A DNA stretch of 64,000 bases from Hyphomicrobium_A sp963776675 (GCA_963776675.1 CAVZNR010000006.1:1-64000); one strand, 5' to 3'; counted from the first letter of the stretch, positions 45,562 to 54,008 are shown. Program-made: numbers and translations. Notes: a model not told the origin generated them from the letters alone.

Positions 45562-46388
45562 CGGCGCGCCGCGCCATCCTGATCACGGGATGCTCGTCGG
45601 GCATCGGGCTTGCCGCGGCGCGCACCATGAAGGCGCGCGGCTGGCGGGTGCTGGCGACCGCGCGCAAGCCTGAGGATCTGAAGCGACTGGAGCAGGACGA
45701 AGGGGTAGAGACGCTCTACCTGGAGCTCTCCGATCCCGCCTCAGTTGCGGCCTGCGCCGAGGAGGCATTGGCGCGCACCGACGGTAAGCTCGACGCGCTG
45801 TTCAATAATGCGGCCCTGGGCCAAGTCGGCGCGGTGGAGGACCTGACGGGCGATCTTCTGCGCCGGCAGCTCGAGATCAATGTCATCGGCACGCACGAGC
45901 TGACGCGGCGCATCCTCATGGCCATGCGTGCGAACGGCAAAGGCCGCATCGTGCAGTGCTCGTCGGTGCTGGGCCTCGTTGCGGGGCCATATCGCGGTGC
46001 CTACTGCGCCTCGAAGTTCGCGCTCGAGGCCTTGTCGGATGCACTCCGCCTGGAATTGCGCGACACCCCGATCCGCATCTCGCTGATCGAGCCCGGGCCG
46101 ATCCGTAGCCGTTTCGTCGAGTCGGCACTCGCCAACTTCAAGGCAACGATCGACATGGATGCCTCGCCCCACCGCGAGACGTATCTGGCGCGGCTCGCCG
46201 TCATGGAAAAGGGCGGCAAGACGACGTTCAAGCTGGAGCCGAAGGCGGTTGCCGCCAAGCTGGTGCACGCGGTCGAAAGCCCGCGGCCGAAGGCGCGCTA
46301 CTATGTGACGACGCCGACGTATCTCGCGGCCATCATGAAGCGCGTGCTGCCGACGGCGCTACTCGACCGCTTCCTGCTCGGGATGTGA
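45558..46388 (+). CDS. Short-chain dehydrogenase/reductase
   Basis: A 276-residue classical SDR. The Rossmann motif TGCSSGIG begins at residue 10, with the NNA motif (LFNNAALGQVG), catalytic serine (CSSVLGLVAG) and YxxxK (AYCASKFALEAL). A longer C-terminus (KATIDMDASPHRETYLARLA, YVTTPTYLAAIMKRVLP) suggests the retinol-dehydrogenase-like or lipid-acting group. The start is a TTG at 45558 in the overlap TTGA with the stop of the cobalamin-binding gene, so translation is coupled; no ATG or GTG lies before the Rossmann motif. Substrate unknown. It converges on the cNMP gene (5-base gap). Confidence 0.85.
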   Translation: MTARRAILITGCSSGIGLAAARTMKARGWRVLATARKPEDLKRLEQDEGVETLYLELSDPASVAACAEEALARTDGKLDALFNNAALGQVGAVEDLTGDLLRRQLEINVIGTHELTRRILMAMRANGKGRIVQCSSVLGLVAGPYRGAYCASKFALEALSDALRLELRDTPIRISLIEPGPIRSRFVESALANFKATIDMDASPHRETYLARLAVMEKGGKTTFKLEPKAVAAKLVHAVESPRPKARYYVTTPTYLAAIMKRVLPTALLDRFLLGM

Positions 46389-46393
46389 GGGTC

Positions 46394-46765
46394 TTATAGG
46401 CTCTCGGTCATGCGGCGCAGGCGCATAGTGAGCCGCCGCAGCAGGTCGAGCGCAAAGCCCGGGTTTTTCTCGACCAGGTAGAGAAAGGCCTTCTCGTCAA
46501 CGACGGCGACCTCGGTCGGCTCGCGCGCCACGGCCGTGGCGCTGCGCGGAGAGCCGTCGATCAGGGCCATCTCGCCGAAGGTGCCGTTGGGTCCGACGTT
46601 CTCCAGGACGGCGCCCCCCGCCGTGATGCCCACTTTGCCGGAACGGACCACGTACATGCAGGCGCCTTCGTCGTCCTGAACGAAGATCTTCTCGCCCTCG
46701 TCAAAGTGCTTGAGCGGGAAGCCGCCCCGCACCAGGAGGTCGAAGTCGAAGGTCGTTTCCGCCAT
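46394..46765 (-). CDS. Cyclic-nucleotide-binding domain protein
   Basis: A 123-residue single-domain protein of the Crp/Fnr cNMP-binding type, without the helix-turn-helix part. Seen: GEKIFVQDDEGACMYVVRSG (beta roll), the phosphate-binding cassette FGEMALIDGSPRSATAVA with the conserved glutamate and arginine, and a C-terminal helix (KNPGFALDLLRRLTMRLRRM). It may sense cAMP or cGMP and act on a partner protein. The ATG at 46765 is preferred; the frame upstream to 46990 is unlike a protein. It is divergent from the four-TM coiled-coil gene at 46960. Confidence 0.82.
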   Translation of the reverse strand: MAETTFDFDLLVRGGFPLKHFDEGEKIFVQDDEGACMYVVRSGKVGITAGGAVLENVGPNGTFGEMALIDGSPRSATAVAREPTEVAVVDEKAFLYLVEKNPGFALDLLRRLTMRLRRMTESL

Positions 46766-46959
46766 GGCCGCGCCGCACCTCGTCATCTCACTCAGGCTCT
46801 GGAACACTAAGCCCGGGGAATCGTTAGGACAACTCCGACGTCGGGGCGTTGCGCCTGCGATACGCCTCGCCGCTGGAGCGCGCATGCAAGCGCCAATCGA
46901 GGCGACAACGCCGCGTTTTTCCTGTATCCGGCCTATACAAGCAGAAGGGGGGCCAGGGG

Positions 46960-48768
46960 ATGGCAGATACCAAAGCGCCGTCGCCCTCACAGTGGGGCCG
47001 CGTCGCCGACTACCTGCTCGGACGCAATACGCTGATCGGCGTTGCGTCCTTGATGCTGCTCGTGATCTCGGGCTTCGCCACGTGGCACGGGATGCGCGAC
47101 TTCATCATCGGCGTGTCGACCTCGCCGGCGGCCCAGCAGCAGGAGCTGCCCGGCGGCCTGGAGTTCTCCAACGACCTGCTTGTCATCGTGGTCGTGATCG
47201 CGCTGACCTTCCTCATGTGGCTCGCCCTGCGCGAGACGTTCGGCGCGCGCCGCAGCGTGCTGGAGCGCATGGTCACGTTCCCGCTCTATATCTTTCTCGC
47301 GATCTGGTCGATCGGCTTCGGCTACGGCTTCTGGTGGAGCTTGATTGCCGGCGAGGAGGCAACGCGCACCGGGCTAGCCGGCCTGCAGGAGGACGCGCGC
47401 GACGCTGGGACAGCGATCGCCGCGCGCCTCGATGCGGTGAAGATCCAGCTCGACAACGTCGTCACCTGGTCGGAAAGCCAGATGCAGCGCGAGGACACGA
47501 GCGGAGGAAGCTGCGGCAAGCCCTCGGGCGCAGGCCAGGGGCCGCTCTACGCCGCGCGTAGGAGCGTGCGCGATCAGATCGCGTCGTTGCGCGACGGGGT
47601 GCAGACCTCGTGGCTGGCGCCGGTGCAGTCCGACTTGGAACGCCTGCAGCAAAGCGTGTCACAGCTGGAAGGCACGACGGTGGCCGAACGCCAGCAGAGC
47701 TTCGAGGGCATGGCGCGCGAAATCCGTGGACGCGCGCGCTCGATTGCGGCGCGCTCCAACGAGCTCGGAAAATCGACGGCCGCCGAGATGCGCGCGATTG
47801 CGGCAACGGTGTCCGCACCGCCCACGAGTGGCAACTTTTCCTGTTACGATCCGACCCTGGCGCAGCGCCTGACGCAGGCTGCCGACCAGGCCGATCAGCC
47901 TGCCGTCCTCAAGTTGCGCGAGGCTGTGTTCAACGAGGGCCCCGCCGGCGTCGCCAACGCCATCAAGAACCTGTGGGCGAACATCGGCAGCTACATGTCG
48001 AGCCTCGGCAGCTACGTGGCCTCGGGCGGCAACGTGCCGGCCAAGCACACGACGGGCGGAGAGCCGATCACGGGCCGCGATCTCATCGCGCTGCTCGCCA
48101 CCATCGGCGTCGACATGGGCCTGCTGGCGCTGGCGATTTTGAACCCGCCGGGGGCGCCGAGTCTGCGGCCGACGGCGGCCGTTGCGCGCCAGATCCGCTC
48201 AGCCGTCGCCACGGCGATCGCGCGCGCGCCGGGCGCCAACATGGAATGGGTGCGGCGCCACTTCATCTACCACCGGGGCGTCTCGTATCTGGTGATTCCC
48301 AACCTCTACAGTTGCGATCCCAAAAATGAGGACGAGTGTGCCAAGGCGCTGGCCATGAACCAGCTCGCCGGCGTGCTCGACGATCTCGACTTGGTTCGCT
48401 GGCCCCAACGGGGACGGTGGTACTTCGGCAAAGGTGAACTGGACAAGCTCAAGCACGAGGAGAGCCTTGATAGCGACACTGATCTTTCGCAGATCCGCAA
48501 GGACTGGCTGAACAAGCATCCCAAAGAAGCGAACAGCAAGACAGAGCAGGACGCGGTGTTCGAGAAGGCGCAGCCGCTGCGCAACCACGGCCTGTTCTCA
48601 AAGGCCGAAAGTGCGCTGACCTTCGCCGGCTGGAGCGAAAAGGCACGCCGCGACATCGAGATCTTCCGTCTCGTCAACGTCGAGGGCCTGACGCCGATCC
48701 TGATGGTGCTCAACGACGACGGCTCTTCCGACCCGGCCGAGACCGAGGGCAGTCCTGCGCCTGCATGA
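46960..48768 (+). CDS. Four-TM protein with disulfide-type periplasmic coiled-coil domain (paralog of the gene at 19807)
   Basis: A 602-residue membrane protein of unknown function; the ATG at 46960 follows AAGGGGGG. Layout: TM1-3 at about 24-45, 72-91 and 107-128 (ending IGFGYGFWW), a helical domain of about 245 residues with Cys185 (GGSCGKPSG) and Cys295 (NFSCYDPT), TM4 at about 375-394 (IALLATIGVDMGLLALAIL), then a soluble C-terminal domain with VSYLVIPNLYSCDPKNEDE. The protein at 19807-22356 has the same order, the same motif at the end of TM3, two cysteines in equivalent places (185 and 302), and a matching post-TM4 (G)xYxVxxP segment. The C-terminal tail is much shorter here. Confidence 0.8.
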   Translation: MADTKAPSPSQWGRVADYLLGRNTLIGVASLMLLVISGFATWHGMRDFIIGVSTSPAAQQQELPGGLEFSNDLLVIVVVIALTFLMWLALRETFGARRSVLERMVTFPLYIFLAIWSIGFGYGFWWSLIAGEEATRTGLAGLQEDARDAGTAIAARLDAVKIQLDNVVTWSESQMQREDTSGGSCGKPSGAGQGPLYAARRSVRDQIASLRDGVQTSWLAPVQSDLERLQQSVSQLEGTTVAERQQSFEGMAREIRGRARSIAARSNELGKSTAAEMRAIAATVSAPPTSGNFSCYDPTLAQRLTQAADQADQPAVLKLREAVFNEGPAGVANAIKNLWANIGSYMSSLGSYVASGGNVPAKHTTGGEPITGRDLIALLATIGVDMGLLALAILNPPGAPSLRPTAAVARQIRSAVATAIARAPGANMEWVRRHFIYHRGVSYLVIPNLYSCDPKNEDECAKALAMNQLAGVLDDLDLVRWPQRGRWYFGKGELDKLKHEESLDSDTDLSQIRKDWLNKHPKEANSKTEQDAVFEKAQPLRNHGLFSKAESALTFAGWSEKARRDIEIFRLVNVEGLTPILMVLNDDGSSDPAETEGSPAPA

Positions 48769-48877
48769 CGGATCCGGTTGGAGCGCGTCAATCGCTCGCG
48801 GCGAACGCGTCCATGAGGCGCTGAAAATCCTCCATCGGAGGAAACTCCTCGAAGCTGTATTGTGCGGGCGTCGCAGC

Positions 48878-49243
48878 CTACGCGAGCTTGTGCTTCGTCA
48901 TCGTCTCGATGAAGGGCCGCGTCCAGCTGGTGTCGTCGAGCATCGTCGGGCGCACGTTCACGAACTGCGGCAGGCTGGCGATCCTCGTGAACACCCAGCT
49001 CTTGCAGTTGGGGCAAAAGTTGTGGTCGAGCTGCGGTCCGTGAATGCCGCCCCTGACCGGCACCCCGGCGACGACACTGAAGCCCGCAGCAGGGACCATC
49101 GCCGTGAGCGAGAAGGCGCTTGCGCTCATGCGCTGGCATCCCCTGCAGTGACAGGCGGCGGTCATCACCGGCGGCAAAGTGATCTCGATCCGGAGCTCGC
49201 CACATCGGCAGGCGCCAGCGAGCGGCCGTGCAAGGTGTTTCAT
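48878..49243 (-). CDS. GFA/CENP-V family zinc protein
   Basis: A 121-residue member of the GFA (glutathione-dependent formaldehyde-activating enzyme-like, CENP-V) family. Zinc ligands: GACRCGELRIE, CHCRGCQRMSAS and FCPNCKSWVF, the normal set. Most members have no proven activity, so a formaldehyde role, attractive in a methylotroph-like gene set, is only a possibility. It is the first or single gene in its minus-strand unit; the YeaQ-type pair lies just upstream on the same strand. Confidence 0.85.
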   Translation of the reverse strand: MKHLARPLAGACRCGELRIEITLPPVMTAACHCRGCQRMSASAFSLTAMVPAAGFSVVAGVPVRGGIHGPQLDHNFCPNCKSWVFTRIASLPQFVNVRPTMLDDTSWTRPFIETMTKHKLA

Positions 49244-49268
49244 GTCTTGATCCTCGTTGCTCGGGCGG

Positions 49269-49526
49269 TTATCGCCCGCGCCACAGCCAGACCGTCAGAA
49301 CGGCGCCGGCGAGTGCGAGGATGTAGAGCAGGATCGGCGACAGGATGCCGAGCACCAGGCCGAGGTGGAAGGTCATGAACGCGCCGGCGATCCCCACAAG
49401 CGCGAATGTGGCGTCGCCGGCGCCCGTGAAGTTCTTCCCCAGCCAGCTCTGGCCGTAGCGTGCCATCGCGATGCCGACGGCGATGCCGATGACGAGAAGG
49501 GTAAGCAGGTCGCCAATCGCGGTCAT
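49269..49526 (-). CDS. GlsB/YeaQ/YmgE-type small membrane protein, copy 1
   Basis: An 85-residue protein of the GlsB/YeaQ/YmgE (transglycosylase-associated) family, with three hydrophobic helices: LTLLVIGIAVGIAMARYG, FALVGIAGAFMTFHLGLV and LLYILALAGAVLTVWLWRGR. The ATG at 49526 follows GGGGGACTGAC. It is a tandem copy of the next gene: both share (M/N)RYG(Q/R)SWLG, (F/Y)ALVGIAG(A/S)FM and VLTVWLWRGR-type ends, and the same ribosome-site context. These proteins are usually stress-induced; function unclear. Confidence 0.82.
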   Translation of the reverse strand: MTAIGDLLTLLVIGIAVGIAMARYGQSWLGKNFTGAGDATFALVGIAGAFMTFHLGLVLGILSPILLYILALAGAVLTVWLWRGR

Positions 49527-49631
49527 GTCAGTCCCCCGGTTCGGCTGTCAGATCTTCGACGTTCGCACATCGAATTCCCTTGAGCCATCGAATTGACCGG
49601 GGCAGCCCGTCGATCGCAGTTGCCTGCGGCT

Positions 49632-49898
49632 CTAGCGGCCGCGCCAAAGCCAGACGGTGAGTGCCGCGCCGGCTGCCGCCACAAGGTACAGCACGAACTC
49701 GTTCAAGAGCCCCACGATCACGCCGATGTGGTAGCCCATGAACGAGCCGGCGATGCCGACCAGCGCATAGGTGATGTCGCCCAAGCCGGTGGTATCGGCC
49801 ACTTGCCGCCCCAGCCAGCTGCGCCCGTAGCGGTTCATCGCGAAGCCGATGCCGGCGCCGATGATGATAAGAACGAGGAAGTTTCCGATCGGTCCCAT
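49632..49898 (-). CDS. GlsB/YeaQ/YmgE-type small membrane protein, copy 2
   Basis: An 88-residue paralog of copy 1, located 105 bases upstream of it on the same strand. Three hydrophobic helices (FLVLIIIGAGIGFAMNRYG, YALVGIAGSFMGYHIGVIVG, FVLYLVAAAGAALTVWLWRG). I take the ATG at 49898, preceded by GGGGGACGGAC exactly as in copy 1, rather than the ATG at 49925. Tandem duplication is evident from the shared ends and the shared leader. Confidence 0.82.
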   Translation of the reverse strand: MGPIGNFLVLIIIGAGIGFAMNRYGRSWLGRQVADTTGLGDITYALVGIAGSFMGYHIGVIVGLLNEFVLYLVAAAGAALTVWLWRGR

Positions 49899-50001
49899 GT
49901 CCGTCCCCCATTGCTGGAAGCCCACGCGGAATCACGCGTGAGCCCAGTCTATCTCATGCAGGGGAATGCGGCACGGGCCGCGTAAGTTCCGTGGACGTCG
50001 G

Positions 50002-50481
50002 CTATGCCCGATGATACGGGTGGCCTGAGAGAATAGTCGCCGCGCGGTAGAGCTGCTCGGCCAGCACGATGCGGGCGAGCCCATGCGGCAGCGTCATCGC
50101 TCCGAGCGAGAGCTTGAGCGCGGCGGCATCGAGCACCGCCGAACCGTGCCCGTCCGGCCCACCGATGAGAAAGGCCATGGCCTGGGCACCGTTATCGCGC
50201 CGCGCCGCCAGCAGTTGTGCGAACGCCTCGCTCGACAGCGCCTGGCCGCCGGCATCGAGCGCGACTCGCACCTCGGCGGCGTCCGCGGCCTTGAGCAGGC
50301 GCGCCGCCTCGTCGCCGGTGCGCAGCTTGGGCGTCGCCGCGCGGCTTTCATTGATCTCGGAAAGTTTCAGGGGGCCGAGGCCGAGCGCGCGTCCACTGGC
50401 GTCGAAGCGCTTCGCGTAGCGATCGAACAACTCGCGTTCGGCGTCCTTCAGGCGGCCGACCGCCGCAACGATGAGGCGCAT
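50002..50481 (-). CDS. rlmH: 23S rRNA (pseudouridine1915-N3)-methyltransferase
   Basis: SPOUT methyltransferase that methylates pseudouridine 1915 in helix 69 of 23S rRNA. 159 residues from the ATG at 50481 (MRLIVAAVGRLKDAERELFD), the normal length. Family motifs: FLIGGPDGHG (SAM site), SLGAMTLPHGLARIVLAEQLYRA in the knot, and the ending SGHPYHRA. It follows rsfS and nadD on the same strand, as is usual, but a 118-base gap with two palindromes separates it from rsfS. Confidence 0.95.
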   Translation of the reverse strand: MRLIVAAVGRLKDAERELFDRYAKRFDASGRALGLGPLKLSEINESRAATPKLRTGDEAARLLKAADAAEVRVALDAGGQALSSEAFAQLLAARRDNGAQAMAFLIGGPDGHGSAVLDAAALKLSLGAMTLPHGLARIVLAEQLYRAATILSGHPYHRA

Positions 50482-50495
50482 GGCAAGGAAATCTC

Positions 50496-50581
50496 GGTGT
50501 CGGACCTCCCAGTCCGACACCATAGCCGAGACTGAAGCGGAGAGGCGTGCACGGGTGTCGGACTCGAAAGGGTCAGACACC
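50496..50581. repeat. Pair of REP-like palindromes between rsfS and rlmH
   Basis: First: GGTGTCGGAC (50496-50505) and GTCCGACACC (50512-50521), a perfect 10-pair stem with a 6-base loop. Second: GGTGTCGGAC (50554-50563) and GGTCAGACACC (50571-50581), the same left arm with one mismatch and a 7-8 base loop. Two copies of one palindrome about 58 bases apart look like a short dispersed (REP-type) element. Confidence 0.6.
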
Positions 50582-50599
50582 CTATCGCAGACCGCCGTC

Positions 50600-51010
50600 T
50601 CAGTGGGCGATTTGCTCGCCCGGCCGATCCGCCGACCACATCTTCTCGAGGTTGTAGAACTCGCGAACCTCGGGCCGGAAGACGTGCACGATGATGTCGC
50701 CGGTGTCGAGCAGGACCCAGTCGCACGCCTCGAGGCCCTCGACGTGTACACGGCCGAGGCCCTTGTCTTTGAGCTTGCGCTGGATCTGCTCGGCGATCGC
50801 GCCCACGTGGCGGTCCGAGCCGCCCGATGCGATCACCATGAAGTCACCGATGGAAGACTTTCCTGCCAGGTCGATGGTCACGACCTCCTCCGCCTTGGCC
50901 TCGTCGAGCCAATGGACGATGTCCTTGAGCAGGGCAGCCGGCTTTTGCCGTTCAGACAAAAGCTCAGGCCGAGGCGTGCCACGACGGGCACCCTCAAGTG
51001 CGGTCCGCAT
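50600..51010 (-). CDS. rsfS: Ribosome silencing factor
   Basis: RsfS binds ribosomal protein uL14 and blocks subunit joining in starving cells. 136 residues; core motifs VVTIDLAGKSSIGDFMVIAS, GSDRHVGAIAEQIQRKLK, DWVLLDTGDIIVHVFRPEVR and FYNLEKMWSAD are all typical. The ATG at 51010 gives a 26-residue basic extension before the fold; a later start is possible. Same-strand order nadD-rsfS-rlmH is conserved in alphaproteobacteria. Confidence 0.95.
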   Translation of the reverse strand: MRTALEGARRGTPRPELLSERQKPAALLKDIVHWLDEAKAEEVVTIDLAGKSSIGDFMVIASGGSDRHVGAIAEQIQRKLKDKGLGRVHVEGLEACDWVLLDTGDIIVHVFRPEVREFYNLEKMWSADRPGEQIAH

Positions 51011-51228
51011 CAGTTGCTGGATGTCCTTTCCTCATTCACCCCGTAAGGGCTGGCGCCGAAGTCCCTGTGGTCGTCCGGTTGATCCGGCGCTTGTCCTTGG
51101 CGGCGCGAATTGCACGTCCGCCGAAGCAAAACATACTCGCTGCCCCCGGGGGGCATCAATACCCTTGCAGGGCCGATGCCACGGTGCGACCCCTGTTCAG
51201 TGACAAAAAATTGTTAAGTTACGAACGT

Positions 51229-51861
51229 TTATCGCCCGCTCCCGGCCCTCATCGCGGTCGAGGACGCCTCCGACAGCCGGGTGGTGAGAAAGACCCAGGC
51301 GGGGGGCCGACGTCCCGGCAGCAGCGCGGCACGGTCCTCCGGCAGCCGTGAACGGGCCAGGAATCGGGCAGCCGGTGAGGAAAGCGCTTTCAGGTGCCAT
51401 CCCGGCCTGTCGACCACGGCGATCGGCACCAGCCGCGCGATGTCGCGCCAGCGCTGCCAATGGTGAAACGTGGCGAGGTTGTCGGCGCCCATCACCCACA
51501 CGAAGTGCACGCGCGGCAGATGCCGGGTCGCGAAGCGGACGGTGGCGTAGGTGTAGGGGCTGCCGAGCTCGGTCTCGAAGCCGGTGATCTTGATGGCAGG
51601 GCTGCGGGCATAGGCGCGGCTCGCCGCCATGCGCTCGTCCAATGACGGCAGCCCGCTGGCGGACTTGAGCGGGTTGCCGGGCGTCACCATCCACCAGAGC
51701 TGGTCGAGCCGCAGGCGGTTGAGGGCGGTCAGCGCGCAGACCGCGTGGCCCTCGTGGGGCGGGTTGAAGCTGCCGCCCATGAGGCCGATGCGCTGGCCGG
51801 GAACGGCGAGCGGCATGCGGACCTGGAGACTGCCGGGGATTTGCAAGGCGGATCTGGACAT
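51229..51861 (-). CDS. nadD: Nicotinate-nucleotide adenylyltransferase
   Basis: Adenylates nicotinate mononucleotide to deamido-NAD in NAD synthesis. 210 residues; nucleotidyltransferase motif GGSFNPPHEGH near residue 30, WWMVTPGNPLKSASGL, and FVWVMGADNLATFHHWQRW, all standard for NadD. The C-terminal ISSTxIR-type motif appears here as ASSTAMRAG. The ATG at 51861 adds about 25 residues before the fold. Upstream lies plus-strand DNA, so the usual obg-proB-proA genes are not joined to it here. Confidence 0.95.
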   Translation of the reverse strand: MSRSALQIPGSLQVRMPLAVPGQRIGLMGGSFNPPHEGHAVCALTALNRLRLDQLWWMVTPGNPLKSASGLPSLDERMAASRAYARSPAIKITGFETELGSPYTYATVRFATRHLPRVHFVWVMGADNLATFHHWQRWRDIARLVPIAVVDRPGWHLKALSSPAARFLARSRLPEDRAALLPGRRPPAWVFLTTRLSEASSTAMRAGSGR

Positions 51862-52140
51862 GGGCCTGGGAGGTTGGCGACGAGCGGCCGATTGTAGGCA
51901 TTGGAGCGGGCCTGCAAACCTTCAATGCGCACCAAAACCTTTCGTAATGAATGCGGCCTGAGGGCGCCCCGGGGGGGCCAGGCTCGATGCGGCCCTGAGA
52001 CGGGTAGTGTGCCACCTGCCGAGGTTTGGTTCCTCAAGTGCCGAGCAGCGAAGGCAAAAGGTCAAAATAATCAGTGCCGCGCACTGAAAGCTCGCTCGCG
52101 AGCGGCAACAGGCGCCGACCCCAAATCTGGGGAGACCCAA

Positions 52141-52512
52141 GTGAGTACGATCAAGGCCGAGCTTACGAACATGCGGCCATTGCCTCGGCCTTGCCGCGGC
52201 GATGGCAATGGTCGTGGTACCGAACATCGGTTACGCACACGGCAACAGCCACAGCTCGCCCGACAACGATCCCACCATTCCGACCTACTATCCGACGCCC
52301 ACGCGCCACTACACGTTTGCGATCAGGGCAGCTTCTTCGTCGGCGGGAGAAGCGACGAAGGCCTTGGCTACGACAGCAGCGACATCATGCAAATGATCCT
52401 GAACTGGAGCACCGCCCATATCGCCAAGATGAGGACGGCGATTGCGTGCAAACGGGATAGTCGCGACAACGACCACCATTGCCATTGGAGATTTAGGCAC
52501 TGGTGCCACTGA
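52141..52512 (+). pseudogene. Probable frameshifted small exported protein gene
   Basis: A GTG at 52141 has a good ribosome site (GGGGAGA, 6 bases upstream) and starts MSTIKAELTNMR. The continuation that looks like a signal peptide (HCLGLAAAMAMVVVPNIGYAHG, bases about 52176-52240) is in the +1 frame, as is the next part (PDNDPTIPTYYPTPTRHYTF). From about 52325 the first frame again looks protein-like (GSFFVGGRSDEGLGYDSSDI, ILNWSTAHIAKMRTAI) and stops at 52512. A strong terminator follows at 52533. Two indels in one short gene explain this; sequencing error is the alternative. No family recognised. Confidence 0.4.
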
Positions 52513-52532
52513 TCAATTAGGATCAATTCAGA

Positions 52533-52559
52533 GCGGCTGCCGTCGGGCGGCCGCTTTTT
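52533..52559 (+). terminator. Rho-independent terminator
   Basis: GCGGCTGCC (52533-52541) and GGCGGCCGC (52546-52554) form a 9-pair stem (one T-G pair) with loop GTCG, followed by TTTTT (52555-52559). It ends plus-strand transcription 20 bases after the frameshifted gene. Confidence 0.88.
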
Positions 52560-52828
52560 CATATGGCTGTCCCGCGTTGGGGCGTTTACGGCGATCGTGG
52601 TGGGCGAACTCTCGCCGGCGAATTTCGAATGCAAAACAAATCCTTCCTGAATTAATCCGACATGCAACTCGGTAACTGGCCAGTCATCATTGCTCGGTCA
52701 ATGCTGTTGCCAGTAGACGCGCGTATTCAGCGGAGGTGCGCCATGTTTGGGCGCCGCCATCTCATCTCTGACGGGCCGCAGCCATCATCGGCTTGCGCTG
52801 GCGCGCGCGTGCGCGGTGAAGGCACGAC
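52560..52828. other. Gap after the terminator
   Basis: Together with 52513-52559 this is a 316-base stretch without a gene. Apart from the terminator I see no further structure; the right end must carry the promoter of the NTF2-like gene. Confidence 0.4.
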
Positions 52829-53314
52829 ATGCTGAACGACCAGCTTCTCGCTCCCCTGCTGCTCGCATTCATGCTCGCGGCACCATCCGTCGGCGCCGAT
52901 ACCGCGCGCCACGCCGAGGAGGAGGTCCGCTCCGCGCTCGTCAAGTGGACGCAGGATTTCAACGACGGCAATGTCGATGCGGTCTGCCAGCTGTTCTCGC
53001 CGGAGCTGCGCTACGACTTTCGCGGCTATCCCGAGCGCGGCTATGCCGATATCTGCTCCCGCCTCACGCGCTCGCTCGCCGACGGCTCCAAGCGCTACGC
53101 CTACGCCCTCGATATTCGCGAGATCCTCGTGTCCGGCGACATCGCCGTCGTGCGCCTGGTGTGGACGCTCAACGTCACGCTTGCCAACGGGCAGGTGGTG
53201 ACGTCGGTCGAGCCCGGCATGGACGTGTTTCGCCGCGAGCCCGACGGGGCGTGGAAAATTATCCGCTACCTCGCCTACGAGGCGCCAGAACGCGCCGCCC
53301 AACCGGAGAAATGA
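52829..53314 (+). CDS. Exported NTF2-like (SnoaL/DUF4440-type) protein
   Basis: A 161-residue protein with a signal peptide (MLNDQLLAPLLLAFMLAAPS then VGA|DT) and an NTF2-like fold: ALVKWTQDFNDGNVDAVCQL (first helix with the typical W..A...GD....L pattern), LRYDFRGYPERGYADIC, EILVSGDIAVVRLVWTLNV, EPGMDVFRREPDGAWKIIRY. The last strand, (M)DVFRRxxDGxWKI, is the usual SnoaL/DUF4440 ending. Ligand or enzymatic role unknown. The PRC-barrel gene follows on the same strand after 69 bases. Confidence 0.75.
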   Translation: MLNDQLLAPLLLAFMLAAPSVGADTARHAEEEVRSALVKWTQDFNDGNVDAVCQLFSPELRYDFRGYPERGYADICSRLTRSLADGSKRYAYALDIREILVSGDIAVVRLVWTLNVTLANGQVVTSVEPGMDVFRREPDGAWKIIRYLAYEAPERAAQPEK

Positions 53315-53383
53315 ATTTTGCAGAACTATTCTTGAAGTCGTTCTTTTGGCCCTTTGCCACTCTTACAAAACAGGAGGTGTCCC

Positions 53384-53965
53384 ATGAAAACTAAATTGTG
53401 CCTTGTAGCCTCACTACTGCTGTTGACCTCTCCCGCATTCGCGCAGGAGCCGTTGGAGCAGTCCGGTACCGAGCCGAGCACGCAGATGGCGCCGAGCCCA
53501 AGCGATACGGGTCAGGCGAAGGAGCCGCTCGATCAGATGGGCACCGAGCCCAGCACGCAGGCGGCTCCCGCCGCAACCGACATGCCTAAGGCCAACGAGC
53601 CGCTGGAGCAGGCCGGAACCGACAGCGGCCAGATGGGCGATCAGCCCGCTACGGTCGTCATCACCGATCTGACCGAGGCCCAGGACGGCAGCAAGCTCGT
53701 CAAGCCCTGGAACGTGCCGGTCGACTCGGTTGCCGAGATGGACGTCTATGACGCCAACGGCAAGAAGATCGGCCAGGTCGACGCCGTGCTTCAGGACAAG
53801 AACGGCGACATCAAGGGCGTGGCCGTCGGCTACGGCGGCTTCCTCGGCTTCGGCGAGAAGGGTGCGGTCGTGACGCTCGATCAGGTAAAGCTCAAGGACG
53901 GCACGCTGGTCACCGACGTCAACGAGGACCAGCTCGCGCAGCAGCCGGCGTGGCCGAAGAAGTAA
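53384..53965 (+). CDS. Exported PRC-barrel protein with N-terminal repeats
   Basis: A 193-residue exported protein. The ATG at 53384 has AGGAGGT 7 bases upstream and starts a signal peptide (MKTKLCLVASLLLLTSPAFA). Then come two and a half repeats of about 25 residues built on EPL(E/D)QxGTEPSTQ (residues about 22-85), and a PRC-barrel domain (about 95-180) with VPVDSVAEMDVYDANGKKIG, VDAVLQDKNGDIKGVAVGYG and VVTLDQVKLKDGTLVTDVNE. Such proteins are common in rhizobial periplasms, function unclear. A strong terminator follows at 54009. Confidence 0.85.
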   Translation: MKTKLCLVASLLLLTSPAFAQEPLEQSGTEPSTQMAPSPSDTGQAKEPLDQMGTEPSTQAAPAATDMPKANEPLEQAGTDSGQMGDQPATVVITDLTEAQDGSKLVKPWNVPVDSVAEMDVYDANGKKIGQVDAVLQDKNGDIKGVAVGYGGFLGFGEKGAVVTLDQVKLKDGTLVTDVNEDQLAQQPAWPKK

Positions 53966-54008
53966 GCGAAGGGGGCTGGCCTCAGGCCCCTATCGTGAGA
54001 CTACGCTG

